Shown here piece by piece: positions 17,779 to 28,738 of a DNA stretch of 64,000 nucleotides. This stretch comes from an uncultured Olsenella sp. (GTDB lineage Bacteria; Actinomycetota; Coriobacteriia; Coriobacteriales; Atopobiaceae). The number at the start of each line of letters is the position of its first letter. The first letter of the stretch is position 1. The notes under the pieces are model-generated. The model searched no databases and was not told where the DNA came from. It saw only the letters and a program-made list of their open reading frames with translations. The position numbers and the translations under genes were made by a program. The stretch is taken from positions 1 to 64,000 of the forward strand of contig CASEHX010000022.1 in the NCBI GenBank assembly GCA_949287905.1, in the 5' to 3' direction.

Positions 17779-18832
17779 CGGGGAGTGGGGCTGTGGCTGC
17801 GGCGCCGACTGCTTCACGCTCGACGAGGACGGCTTCACCTGCCGCAAGGTGCTCGACGCCCCCGAGGTCTGGCGGGTCGAGCTGCTCATGCACGACACCT
17901 TCCTGCCTTCCGTCAACGCCTTCGTGCTGCGCGACGGCGCGGACGCCCTCGTCGTGGACGCGGGAACCTCGGACGACTTCAACGACACGCGCCTCATGAG
18001 GGCGCTGCTCGGGCTGGGCGTTGATCCCGAGCGCACCACGCTCTTCTGCACCCATGCCCACATGGACCACGCCGGCCTGGCGCGGGAGCTGGCCGAGGCG
18101 GGCGTGCGCGTTGTCATCCCCGAGGGGGTTCTCGGCGACATGCGCCTTCTCGCCGTTCCCGCATGGCGGGACGAGATGGTTGCCCGCATGCGCGCGGAGG
18201 GCGTGAGCGAGGCGGAGTCCGCCGAGCTCGCCGACGTGATCTGGGACCACGCCGTCAACTTCGAGACCGAGAAGATCGCGTTCTCGACGGTCCGTGCCGG
18301 GGACGTGCTCCGCTGCGGGCGCTGGGGCCTCGAGGTCGTGCCCACGCCGGGCCACACGCCGGGGCAGTGCGCCCTGTGGGAGCCGAGGTCCCGCACGGCG
18401 TTTCTCGGTGACGCCGTCCTCTTCCTGTGCTCCACGTGCATCGGGTTCTGGCACGAGGGCGACGACCCCATCGGCGAGCAGGTCGCCACGCTGGGCCGCC
18501 TTGCCGAGATGGGCGTCGAGCACGCGTTTCTGGGACACGGGCTCCAGGAGGGGAGCGTGTCCGAGCGCTGCCTTGCCAACGCCGCGCATCACGGCCGCCG
18601 CAGCTCGCGTGCCCTCGCGGCGATCCGCGAGACGCCCGGGCGCACGGGCTACGACCTCGTGCCGGCGATGGGGTGGCGCGCCCCGTTCGACCGCTGGTCC
18701 GAGACTCCCGCGCTCACCCGCTGGTTCCTCGTCTCCGAGAGCATCGCGCACCTCGATCACCTCGTGGCGACGGGTGCCGCCCGCCGCGAGCCCCACGCCT
18801 CCGGCGTCCACCGCTACTTCGCTGCGGAGTAG
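17771..18832 (+). CDS. MBL-fold metallo-hydrolase
   Basis: 353 residues with a metallo-beta-lactamase fold. The zinc-binding motif is THAHMDHAG near residue 97, followed by the histidine in PTPGHTPGQ, the aspartate in FLGDAVLF and a late histidine in FLGHGLQ. The first 30 residues contain a cysteine cluster (CGCGADC and one more Cys) that is unusual for the family and could bind metal. A C-terminal winged-helix-like region follows the catalytic domain. The TTG start overlaps the end of yhcH and has AAGGTG just upstream. Substrate unknown. It is followed by the pair of family A hairpins. Confidence 0.8.
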   Translation: MASGEWGCGCGADCFTLDEDGFTCRKVLDAPEVWRVELLMHDTFLPSVNAFVLRDGADALVVDAGTSDDFNDTRLMRALLGLGVDPERTTLFCTHAHMDHAGLARELAEAGVRVVIPEGVLGDMRLLAVPAWRDEMVARMRAEGVSEAESAELADVIWDHAVNFETEKIAFSTVRAGDVLRCGRWGLEVVPTPGHTPGQCALWEPRSRTAFLGDAVLFLCSTCIGFWHEGDDPIGEQVATLGRLAEMGVEHAFLGHGLQEGSVSERCLANAAHHGRRSSRALAAIRETPGRTGYDLVPAMGWRAPFDRWSETPALTRWFLVSESIAHLDHLVATGAARREPHASGVHRYFAAE

Positions 18833-18840
18833 GCCTCTCG

Positions 18841-18904
18841 GGGGCGCTCTTGTTCCTTCGGGAGGTGCGCTGCGCGAAACCTCCCTACGGAACAAGAGCG
18901 CCCC
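18841..18904. repeat. Long hairpin element, family A copy 1
   Basis: Perfect 16-bp arms, GGGGCGCTCTTGTTCC at 18841-18856 and its exact complement at 18889-18904, flank a 32-nt core at 18857-18888. The core itself folds through GGGAGGT and ACCTCCC. The core is identical, in reverse orientation, to that of the element at 19009-19072, while the arms are unrelated. It begins 8 bp after the metallo-hydrolase stop. Confidence 0.9.
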
Positions 18905-19008
18905 AGCAACCATGTTTCCGCAGCGAGCGGCGACGACGGGGACGCTGGGCCCGCGGCGCCCGGCGCGCCACCTCGATGTCGCGGTTTACCTATAGGTTGG
19001 GGGTCGAT

Positions 19009-19072
19009 GGGCTGGGGGCATTCCGTAGGGAGGTTTCGCGCAGCGCACCTCCCGAAGGAATGCCCCCAGCCC
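19009..19072. repeat. Long hairpin element, family A copy 2 (inverted core)
   Basis: Perfect 16-bp arms, GGGCTGGGGGCATTCC at 19009-19024 and its complement at 19057-19072. The 32-nt core at 19025-19056 is the exact reverse complement of the core at 18857-18888. It ends just before a TACAAT hexamer at 19082-19087 that may be the -10 of uvrA, so it could affect uvrA expression. The 292-bp gap before uvrA contains only these two elements and the leader. Confidence 0.9.
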
Positions 19073-19124
19073 CCCACGGGCTACAATCGAAGGTCGGTCA
19101 ATCAGCACTTCCGAGGAGGGTCCC

Positions 19125-22010
<2,886 letters not shown>

Positions 22011-22016
22011 GGCATC

Positions 22017-22517
22017 GTGGCACGAAAGGACAAGTTCCAGAAGACCAACGCCATGCGCGAGCTCGAGGCTGCGGGCGTGCCCTTCTCGTACGAGACCTAC
22101 GAGGTCGACGAGGGCGACACGTCGAGCGAGCTCGGACTGCACATCGCGCAGATGCTCGGGGAGGACCCCGCCTCGAGCTTCAAGACGCTCGTCTGCGTGA
22201 CGCCAGCGGGGGAGCACGTGGTCTGCTGCATCCCCGTGGCGGACGAGCTCGACCTCAAGAAGGCCGCCGCGGCGGCGGGCGAGAAGAGCCTCTCGCTGAT
22301 GCACGTGCGCGACCTCGAGCCCACCACCGGCTACGTGCGCGGCGGCTGCTCGCCCATTGGCATGAAGAAGCGCTTTCCCACGCTGATCGACGAGACGGCG
22401 CAGCTCTTCGACGAGATTCACGTCTCGGGCGGGAGGCGCGGCCTCAGCCTCGTGCTCGCCCCCGACGACCTCGCGCGCTTCTGCGACGCCACCCTCGCCG
22501 ACATCGTGCGGGGCTAG
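22017..22517 (+). CDS. ybaK: Cys-tRNA(Pro)/Cys-tRNA(Cys) deacylase, YbaK type
   Basis: 166-residue trans-editing enzyme that hydrolyses mischarged Cys-tRNA(Pro), helping translational accuracy. Family blocks are the N-terminal NAMRELEAAGVPFSYETYE, FKTLVCVT with the conserved lysine, a central VADELDLKKAAAAAGEK and GYVRGGCSPIGMKK with the GxSPxG loop typical of YbaK. The GTG start lies six bases after the uvrA stop with GAGGTAGGG upstream, so it is probably cotranscribed with uvrA. It is convergent with the DUF2442 gene. Confidence 0.9.
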   Translation: MARKDKFQKTNAMRELEAAGVPFSYETYEVDEGDTSSELGLHIAQMLGEDPASSFKTLVCVTPAGEHVVCCIPVADELDLKKAAAAAGEKSLSLMHVRDLEPTTGYVRGGCSPIGMKKRFPTLIDETAQLFDEIHVSGGRRGLSLVLAPDDLARFCDATLADIVRG

Positions 22518-22520
22518 GCG

Positions 22521-22775
22521 TCACGCCTGCGTGACCGGCCTGCTCAGGTCGTAGAGCTCGTGGGGCGCTACGTCCTGGCCGTGGGGCCACTCGACGCCCG
22601 ACCCCCCGTCCGAGATGCGGACGCGCCTGAAGTATGCGGCGTCAGAGAGCTCCTCGTACCAGGGACCGTGTGCGTAGGGGGACACGTCAAACTCTCGCGT
22701 GTCACCGTCCTCGTAGACGAGCAGGAGACGAAGCGCGTCGAGGGGTTTCACGGAAGTCAAGCGGGGCTGCAGCAT
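22521..22775 (-). CDS. DUF2442 protein
   Basis: 84-residue protein of the DUF2442 family. It opens with LTSVKPLDALRLLLVYEDGD, followed by REFDVSPY and the WPHGQDVAPHELYD tail common to the family. It lies 16 bp downstream of a DUF4160 gene on the same strand. DUF4160 and DUF2442 proteins are repeatedly encoded as adjacent pairs and have been suggested to be toxin-antitoxin-like, but neither activity is established. The ATG at 22775 is preferred, giving the family's normal length, with AAGGA upstream. Confidence 0.85.
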   Translation of the reverse strand: MLQPRLTSVKPLDALRLLLVYEDGDTREFDVSPYAHGPWYEELSDAAYFRRVRISDGGSGVEWPHGQDVAPHELYDLSRPVTQA

Positions 22776-22791
22776 GGGCGGCGTCCTTGTC

Positions 22792-23058
22792 CTAGGCGAG
22801 TGGGGCAATGCGAAAGAACTGCTCGCCCCGCTCGAGGAGCGACCAGTTTGCCCCGAGCTCGTCGTGATGAATCTCCATCCAAGCAAGAAGCAGCTTCATT
22901 TTATTACGGGGGATCGATCCCTCAAGCACCGTTCCGTCAAGTGCCACGACAATCTCTTGACCGGAATACTCCGCGTGGACGTGGGGTAGGTTGTGACGGC
23001 CTCCCATCTCTCGATACATGCGGACGATGATTCCGAAAAACATGCTTAAAACCGGCAT
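22792..23058 (-). CDS. DUF4160 protein
   Basis: 88 residues. The N-terminus, MPVLSMFFGIIVRMY then HNLPHVHAEYSG, is the signature of DUF4160, including the conserved histidines of PHVHAEY. The rest includes VALDGTVLEGSIPRNK and a tryptophan-rich helix. It is paired with the DUF2442 gene 16 bp downstream. Function unknown; the two-gene unit resembles small toxin-antitoxin or stress modules, which is an inference from gene pairing only. The ATG has GAAGGACGGG upstream. Confidence 0.87.
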   Translation of the reverse strand: MPVLSMFFGIIVRMYREMGGRHNLPHVHAEYSGQEIVVALDGTVLEGSIPRNKMKLLLAWMEIHHDELGANWSLLERGEQFFRIAPLA

Positions 23059-23131
23059 GGGACTGGCCCGTCCTTCTCGCTCGGCGACCGGCCTGCGGCG
23101 GGCGGCGAGTCGCTGCCGCCCGCCGTGGCTC

Positions 23132-23596
23132 CTAGTTGTGGACCACGAGCTCCTCGACGTGGCCGATGAACACCCTCACGCCGCGTCCGCCTCCCTCTCC
23201 GAGCATCAGGTTGCTCATCGCGGCGGGCGACGGCGCTCCGTCCCAGAAGTCGGTGTCATCGGGGTCGCTCGGCCCCTCCTCGATCTTGTCGCGCTCGCGC
23301 AGGGCGTCGAGGAACCGGCGCTCCGCCTCGGACGCCTCCTCGTCCCCACCCTCCTCGGAGCCCTCGACGAGCGGGTCGGGCAGGAGGGACCCCGACGCGT
23401 GGATCTTGTCGATCATGCGGCGGCGCTGCTCGATCGTCCGGTCGAGGACGAGGTTGCGCACCGCCTCGATCGCCTCGGGGTCGTCAGCCTCCTCGGGCTT
23501 GAGCGTGATGACGATGGCGTCCTCGGGCACCTCCTCGAGGTCCTTGGGGCTCCCGCAGGTCACGATCACCTTTGCCTCTTCCCAGTGCAGTGACAT
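23132..23596 (-). CDS. Hypothetical acidic protein
   Basis: 154 residues, not recognised. It begins MSLHWEEAKVIVTCGSP and has an acidic middle (VEGSEEGGDEEASEAE) with a predicted helix and a Gly/Arg-rich C-terminal segment before a final hydrophobic strand. No transmembrane helix, signal or catalytic motif is visible. The start at 23596 has GAGGAGAG at good spacing and codon use matches the neighbours, so the gene is probably real. It is divergent from the histidine operon and upstream, on the same strand, of the DUF4160/DUF2442 pair. Confidence 0.65.
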   Translation of the reverse strand: MSLHWEEAKVIVTCGSPKDLEEVPEDAIVITLKPEEADDPEAIEAVRNLVLDRTIEQRRRMIDKIHASGSLLPDPLVEGSEEGGDEEASEAERRFLDALRERDKIEEGPSDPDDTDFWDGAPSPAAMSNLMLGEGGGRGVRVFIGHVEELVVHN

Positions 23597-23728
23597 GTCG
23601 CTCTCCTCTCTCTTTGGATGGGAGGCGAGCGTATCAGGTGAGGGGCGTGCCCTGTCTGACCGCAGGCGGCACGAGGCTGACGGCGCTGGCAGACGCCCAT
23701 GGGCGACGGATGCGGTTCGATTTGTTGT

Positions 23729-23747
23729 CGGCAGGCGGCGCCTGCCG
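23729..23747. other. Small perfect hairpin in the his upstream region
   Basis: CGGCAGGC at 23729-23736 pairs with GCCTGCCG at 23740-23747 around GGC. It is the only clear secondary structure in the 381-bp divergent gap 23597-23977, which otherwise holds the operator-like palindrome near 23920 and no coding potential. Confidence 0.4.
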
Positions 23748-23912
23748 GGCCGTGAGCGAACAGGGAGCGCAAACCTGACCCAGATGCGGGGTGAGGCGGG
23801 GCGCGACTCGCTCTGTTTGACAGGTGCGTAAAAGAATCGCCGAGCATCGGGGGCTGCGGCGGCCCATCGGATAGTCTGTTCGAGCGTTGCGCACGTGCCG
23901 AACCTTGTTGGC

Positions 23913-23930
23913 ACTTTAGTGTGCTAAAGT
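23913..23930. promoter_or_regulatory. Operator-like palindrome before the his operon
   Basis: ACTTTAG-TGTG-CTAAAGT, a perfect 7-bp inverted repeat, 48 bp upstream of the hisZG start. It is AT-rich against a very GC-rich background and overlaps where a promoter would be expected (TTGGCA begins at 23908). It is probably a binding site for a histidine-operon repressor. The regulator is not identified in this window. Confidence 0.6.
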
Positions 23931-23977
23931 ATTCGCCTGACCGACCCAGGACGGGAACGAGACCGAAGGGAACGTAC

Positions 23978-25645
23978 GTGATAGCAGGAACGCCGAGCGG
24001 CTTTCGTGACATCCTCCCCAAGGAGGCGCTCGCTCGCGAGCGCATCTCCGACGTGGTGAGGGGGTGCTTCTCTGCTCATGGGTACCTTCCCGTGGAGACG
24101 CCGCTTCTGGAGGACCGCTCCGCCCTCGAGCGAGGCGGCCGCATCAAGGACTCCGCCTTCCAGCTCTTTGACACGGACCAGACGCTGCTCATGCTTCGCC
24201 CGGACCTCACGCTTCCCGTGGCGCGCCTGGTTGCCGGCCGCGTCTCCGCGGGGAGTCTCCCGGCACGACTCCGCTACACCGCGCCCGTCGTCCGTGAGGA
24301 GCCGAGCCTGCGCGGCCAGCCCCGCCAGTTCACGCAGCTGGGCGTCGAGCTGGTTGCCGAGAAGGACGACGCCTCCGAGGCCGAGGTCGTGCGCCTGCTC
24401 GCCGAGACCCTCTCCACGCTGGGCGTTCCCGCGTGGCGCATCGTCTTTGGCTCTCCCGTGCCCGTGACGGCGCTGCTCGACGCCTGCTCCCCGAGCCCCG
24501 AGTTCTCCGAGCTCGTTCGCTCGCTCATCCACGACTCCGACCTCGTCTCCCTCGACGAGACGATCGCCGCCGAGAAGGGCCTCGCGCCCGCTGCCGCCCG
24601 CGCCCTCTCGCAGGTCTGTCGAATGAGCGGCGGGACCGAGGTCATCGCCCGACTCGACGGGCTTCTCGCCGAGGCGGGCGTGCCCGTGGCCGACCGAGGC
24701 ACCTCCGAGCTCTCCGCGCTCTCCGAGGAGCTCGCCGACCTCTTCGAGGCCGGACGCCTGTCCTTTGACTTCTCGATCATCAACTCGTTTGACTACTACA
24801 CCGGCATCATCTTCAAGGGCTACGCCGAGGGCATCGCCGCGAGCCTCGCCTCGGGCGGCCGCTACGACGCGGTCCTCGCCAACCTGGGGCGCCCCGGTCT
24901 TCTCGCCTGCGGCTTTGCCCTCTCGCTCGAGCGCCTGCAGGAGGTGCTCGGCGAGCCGGGCGAGTCCGGCGTGGTGACGCCGGGGGTGCGCCTGGCGGAG
25001 CGGCCGCTGCGCGTGGCGGTTCCCAAGGGGTCGCTCTTCAAGGACACGGTGCGCGTGCTCGCGGCTGCGGGGCTTCCCACGGCCGAGCTGGAGAACCCCG
25101 GGCGCCGCCTCGTGGTGCGCGAGGGCGACGTGGAGTACGTGATCGTGCGCGCCCAGGACGCCCCGGCCTTCGTGGGCCACGGCGGCGCCGACTGCGGCTT
25201 CTGCGGCACGGACTCGCTCGTGGAGGCGGACCTCGACCTGCTGCAGCTCGTGGACATGGGCTACGGGGCGTGCCGCTTTGTCGTGGCGGAGCCGGCGGGG
25301 CGCGCGGGCGAGGCCGAGCGCAACTACGCCTGGCGCGGCACGGTGCGCGTGGCCACCAAGTACCCGCGGATCACGCGGCGCTACTACGACTCCATTGGCC
25401 AGCAGGTGGACATCGTCACGCTGCACGGCAACATCGAGCTGGGCCCGATCGTGGGCATGACCGACCGCATCGTGGACATCACGGCCACCGGCACCACGCT
25501 CGCCGAGAACGACCTCGTGATCGTGGACCAGATCATGGAGTGCTCGGCTCGCTTCTTCGCGGGGCCGGCGGCGTATCGCTGCGACAAGAGGATTCGCGAC
25601 CTGGCGGCTCGTCTCGCCGAGGTCAGGAAGGGGAGTGCGTCATGA
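23978..25645 (+). CDS. hisZG: HisZ-HisG fusion: ATP phosphoribosyltransferase
   Basis: First step of histidine synthesis, condensing ATP and PRPP. The 555-residue product joins two normally separate proteins. Residues 1 to about 335 are HisZ, the class-II aminoacyl-tRNA-synthetase-like regulatory subunit (GFRDILPKEA, FQLFDTDQTLLMLRPDLTLP, SFDFSIINSFDYYTGIIFKG; the last two are two adjoining pieces each). Residues from about 345 are the short-form HisG catalytic subunit (RVAVPKGSLF, GADCGFCGTDSL, and the PRPP loop DITATGTTLAEND). The GTG at 23978 has AAGGGA six bases upstream. It heads the his operon; hisD starts in the stop codon as ATGA. There is no in-frame stop or start break at the junction. 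Confidence 0.93.
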   Translation: MIAGTPSGFRDILPKEALARERISDVVRGCFSAHGYLPVETPLLEDRSALERGGRIKDSAFQLFDTDQTLLMLRPDLTLPVARLVAGRVSAGSLPARLRYTAPVVREEPSLRGQPRQFTQLGVELVAEKDDASEAEVVRLLAETLSTLGVPAWRIVFGSPVPVTALLDACSPSPEFSELVRSLIHDSDLVSLDETIAAEKGLAPAAARALSQVCRMSGGTEVIARLDGLLAEAGVPVADRGTSELSALSEELADLFEAGRLSFDFSIINSFDYYTGIIFKGYAEGIAASLASGGRYDAVLANLGRPGLLACGFALSLERLQEVLGEPGESGVVTPGVRLAERPLRVAVPKGSLFKDTVRVLAAAGLPTAELENPGRRLVVREGDVEYVIVRAQDAPAFVGHGGADCGFCGTDSLVEADLDLLQLVDMGYGACRFVVAEPAGRAGEAERNYAWRGTVRVATKYPRITRRYYDSIGQQVDIVTLHGNIELGPIVGMTDRIVDITATGTTLAENDLVIVDQIMECSARFFAGPAAYRCDKRIRDLAARLAEVRKGSAS

Positions 25646-27060
25646 GGACGGTAACGCTCGAAGGGGGCGCGCGCCTCACGCAGGCCGACCTCAACCGCTC
25701 GGGGGTCCTTCCCGCCGAGGTCATGGCCGCTGCCGAGAGGATCGTGGACGACGTGCGCGAGCGCGGCGACGCCGCGGTGCGCGAGTACTGCCTGCGCTTT
25801 GACGGCGCGTGCCCGCGGGACTTCCGCGTGCCGGACGAGCTGGTGCGCGGGGCGCTCGACCTCGTGCCGCCCGAGTTTCTGGCGGCGCTCACCCAGGCGC
25901 GCGACCAGATCCGCGACTTCCACGAGCGCGAGCGCGAGCAGTCCTGGTTCACCACCCGCGCGGACGGCACGATGCTCGGCGTGAAGGTGACGCCCGTGGC
26001 CTCCGCCGCGGTCTACGTGCCCGGCGGCCGTGCGCAGTACCCCTCCACCGTCCTCATGGACACCATCCCGGCCAAGGTCGCCGGCGTGGAGCGCGTTGTC
26101 ATGGTCACGCCGCCGCAGGCGGACGGCACGCTCTCCGCCTACACGCTCGCCGCCGCGGCGCTCGCGGGCGTTGACGAGGTCTACGCCGTGGGCGGCGCGC
26201 AGGCCATCGGCGCCGTGGCCTACGGCACCGAGTCCATCCCGGCGGTCGAGAAGATCGTGGGGCCGGGCAACGCCTACGTGGCCGCCGCCAAGCGCTACGT
26301 CTCCGGCGACGTGGGCATCGACATGGTGGCCGGCCCCTCCGAGGTCTGCGTGCTCGCGGACCTCGCGGCGGCGCCCGAGGTGGTCGCCGCCGACCTCATG
26401 GCCCAGGCCGAGCACGACCCGATGGCGAGCTGCTACCTCGTGACCTGCGACGCCTGCGTCGCCGAACGCGTCGAGGCGGCCATCGAGACGCTCGTCTCCC
26501 AGAGCCCGCGCGAGGAGATCACCCGCGCGAGCCTGGACGACCGCGGCGTGGTCGTGGTCTGCGACACGCTCGACGCCGCCGTGGACGCGATCAACGTGAT
26601 CGCCCCCGAGCACCTTGAGCTCCACTGCGCGGACGCGCTCGGGCTCCTCGGACGCGTGCGCAACGCGGGCGCGATCTTCGTGGGCCCCTGGAGCTCCGAG
26701 CCCCTGGGCGACTACGTGGCCGGCCCCAACCACACGCTGCCCACGGGCGGCACCGCACGCTGGGCCAACCCGCTCGGCGTCTACGACTTCCAGAAGCGCT
26801 CGAGCGTGATCTGCTACACGCCCGAGGGCCTGCTCGCGGACGCCCCCGCCACGCAGACCATCGCCCAGGCCGAGGGCCTCTGGGCCCACGCCCTGTCCGT
26901 CGGCATTCGCCGGGTGATGGCGGAGGCTCTCGCGGGCGCGCCGGAGGGCACGTTCGGCGTCGCGCTCGACCTCGCGGGGCGTGCGGGCGAGGTGGCATGG
27001 CCGGAGGCGCTGCCCGTGCCGGCCGGGGTCCCGCTGCCGGGCTTCGAGCGGAGGGGCTAG
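25642..27060 (+). CDS. hisD: Histidinol dehydrogenase
   Basis: Final two oxidations of the pathway, L-histidinol to L-histidine with NAD+. 472 residues, about 40 longer than usual, the excess being a C-terminal Ala/Pro-rich extension after AGRAGEVAWPEA. Family blocks include VYVPGGRAQYPSTVLM, VYAVGGAQAIGAVAYG, KIVGPGNAYV, DMVAGPSEVCV, the zinc-site AQAEHDP, APEHLEL and GPNHTLPTGG. Translation overlaps the upstream fusion gene by 4 bp, and hisC begins 2 bp after its stop. Confidence 0.96.
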   Translation: MRTVTLEGGARLTQADLNRSGVLPAEVMAAAERIVDDVRERGDAAVREYCLRFDGACPRDFRVPDELVRGALDLVPPEFLAALTQARDQIRDFHEREREQSWFTTRADGTMLGVKVTPVASAAVYVPGGRAQYPSTVLMDTIPAKVAGVERVVMVTPPQADGTLSAYTLAAAALAGVDEVYAVGGAQAIGAVAYGTESIPAVEKIVGPGNAYVAAAKRYVSGDVGIDMVAGPSEVCVLADLAAAPEVVAADLMAQAEHDPMASCYLVTCDACVAERVEAAIETLVSQSPREEITRASLDDRGVVVVCDTLDAAVDAINVIAPEHLELHCADALGLLGRVRNAGAIFVGPWSSEPLGDYVAGPNHTLPTGGTARWANPLGVYDFQKRSSVICYTPEGLLADAPATQTIAQAEGLWAHALSVGIRRVMAEALAGAPEGTFGVALDLAGRAGEVAWPEALPVPAGVPLPGFERRG

Positions 27061-27062
27061 CC

Positions 27063-28154
27063 ATGGCAAAGAAGAGCCTCGACGTCACGGCGCGCCTGCG
27101 TCCCGCGCTGCGTGCCTTCGAGCCCTACGACCCGCGCTTCTCGCCCGTGCGCGTGAACCTCTCCGCGAACGAGAACACGCACCCGCTGCCGGCGGAGCTC
27201 GCCGAGGCAGCGCTCGAGGCCGTGGCTGCCACGCCGCTCAACCGCTACCCCGACCCCATGGCAAACGCCCTGCGCGACGCGCTGGCCGAGCGCCATGGCA
27301 CGGACCGCGCCCACGTGATCGTGGGCAACGGCGGCGACGAGCTGCTCTTCAACCTGCTCTTTGCCTTCGGCGGTCCCGGGCGCGCGGTCGTGACCTGCCC
27401 GCCGGACTTTGCCGAGTACGCCAACTTCGCCACGATGTGCGAGACGTCGGTCGTTGCCGTCCCGCGCGACGCGGAGGACTTCTCCGTGGACGCCGAGGCC
27501 CTTCTCGCCGCAGCGGCGGACGCTGCCCTCGTGATCCTCACGTCGCCCAACAACCCCACGGGCGGCCTCGTCGACCGCGCGCTCGTGGAGCGGCTGCTCG
27601 CCGAGACCGAGGCGCTCGTGCTCGTGGACGAGGCGTACGTGGAGTTTGCCGGCGAGGACGAGAGCATCGTGCCGCTCGTCCCGGGCAACTCGCGCCTCAT
27701 CGTGCTGCGGACGCTCTCCAAGGCCTTCGCGCTCGCCGGCCTTCGCGTGGGATATCTCGTGGCTGACCCAAAGGTCGTGGACGCCCTCGGCGCCGTGCGC
27801 CAGATATACTCGGAAGACGTGCTCGCCCAGGCGGTCGCGCTCGCCTTCGTGGAGCGTCGCGCGCTTCTCGCACCCGTCGTCGCCGACATCGTGGCGGAGC
27901 GGGAGCGTCTGGCCGCAGGCCTCTCCACGCTGCCCGGCGTGCGCGTGTGGCCCTCTGCCGCCAACTTCGTGCTGGCGCGCGTGCCGAACGCCCACCGCAC
28001 GTGGGAGCGGCTGCGCGACGAGCACTCGATCCTGGTGCGCGACTTCAGCTCCACGCCGGGGCTCGACGACTGTCTCAGGCTCACCGTGGGAACGCGGGAG
28101 GAGAACGACGCTCTTCTCGACGCGCTCTCGGTGCTCACAAGGGAGGAATCATGA
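27063..28154 (+). CDS. hisC: Histidinol-phosphate aminotransferase
   Basis: PLP-dependent transamination of imidazole-acetol phosphate with glutamate. 363 residues. NLSANENTHPLP and NRYPDP mark the N-terminal substrate region; LTSPNNPTGG binds cofactor; VDEAYVEF holds the PLP-contacting Asp and Tyr; the PLP lysine is K220 in RTLSKAFALAGLRVGY; the C-terminal arginine block is DCLRLTVGTREEN. It starts 2 bp after hisD and overlaps hisB by 4 bp. Confidence 0.95.
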   Translation: MAKKSLDVTARLRPALRAFEPYDPRFSPVRVNLSANENTHPLPAELAEAALEAVAATPLNRYPDPMANALRDALAERHGTDRAHVIVGNGGDELLFNLLFAFGGPGRAVVTCPPDFAEYANFATMCETSVVAVPRDAEDFSVDAEALLAAAADAALVILTSPNNPTGGLVDRALVERLLAETEALVLVDEAYVEFAGEDESIVPLVPGNSRLIVLRTLSKAFALAGLRVGYLVADPKVVDALGAVRQIYSEDVLAQAVALAFVERRALLAPVVADIVAERERLAAGLSTLPGVRVWPSAANFVLARVPNAHRTWERLRDEHSILVRDFSSTPGLDDCLRLTVGTREENDALLDALSVLTREES

Positions 28155-28738
28155 CAAGGACCGCCAAGGTCGTCCGCGCCACCTCAGAGACGGACATCGG
28201 CCTCTCCGTGGACCTCGACGGCACCGGTGCCGCCGACGTCGAGACGGGCGTGGGCTTCTTCGACCACATGCTCTGCGCGCTCGCGCGCCACTCGCTCGTC
28301 GACCTCACGGTGCGCGTCAAGGGCGACACCGAGGTGGACGACCACCACACCGTCGAGGACACGGGCATCGTGCTCGGCCAGGCGCTGCGCGAGGCGCTCG
28401 GCGACAAGCGCGGCATCCGCCGCTTTGGCTCCGTGCTGGTGCCGCTCGACGAGGCCCTGGTCATGGCCGCCGTGGACATCTCCGGCCGCGGCGAGCTCTA
28501 CTGGGACGTGCCGATCTGCCCCGCCAAGGTGGGGACCTTCGACACCGAGCTCGCGAAGGAGTTCTTCGCGGGCCTCGCCCGTGACGCGGGCATCACGCTG
28601 CACCTGCGCCTCGTCACCGGCGAGAACGCGCACCACATCATCGAGGCCGCGTTCAAGGCCGCTGCGCGCGCCCTGCGCGAGGCCGTCGAGAGCGACCCGC
28701 GCGTTGACGGCGTGCCCTCCACCAAGGGGTCCCTCTGA
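28151..28738 (+). CDS. hisB: Imidazoleglycerol-phosphate dehydratase
   Basis: Manganese-dependent dehydration of imidazole glycerol phosphate. 195 residues, monofunctional, without the histidinol-phosphatase domain of E. coli HisB. The metal-binding signatures are VGFFDHMLCALARHS, DDHHTVEDTGI and the repeat ENAHHIIEAAFKA. No histidinol-phosphatase gene is evident in the window, so that step must be supplied from elsewhere. Its start overlaps hisC as ATGA with GGGAGG upstream, and its stop overlaps the hisH start. Confidence 0.96.
   Translation: MTRTAKVVRATSETDIGLSVDLDGTGAADVETGVGFFDHMLCALARHSLVDLTVRVKGDTEVDDHHTVEDTGIVLGQALREALGDKRGIRRFGSVLVPLDEALVMAAVDISGRGELYWDVPICPAKVGTFDTELAKEFFAGLARDAGITLHLRLVTGENAHHIIEAAFKAAARALREAVESDPRVDGVPSTKGSL

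Noticed and set aside
18841..19072. Insertion sequence ends
   Set aside because: The two elements are inverted relative to each other but enclose only 104 bp with no transposase and no flanking direct repeat.
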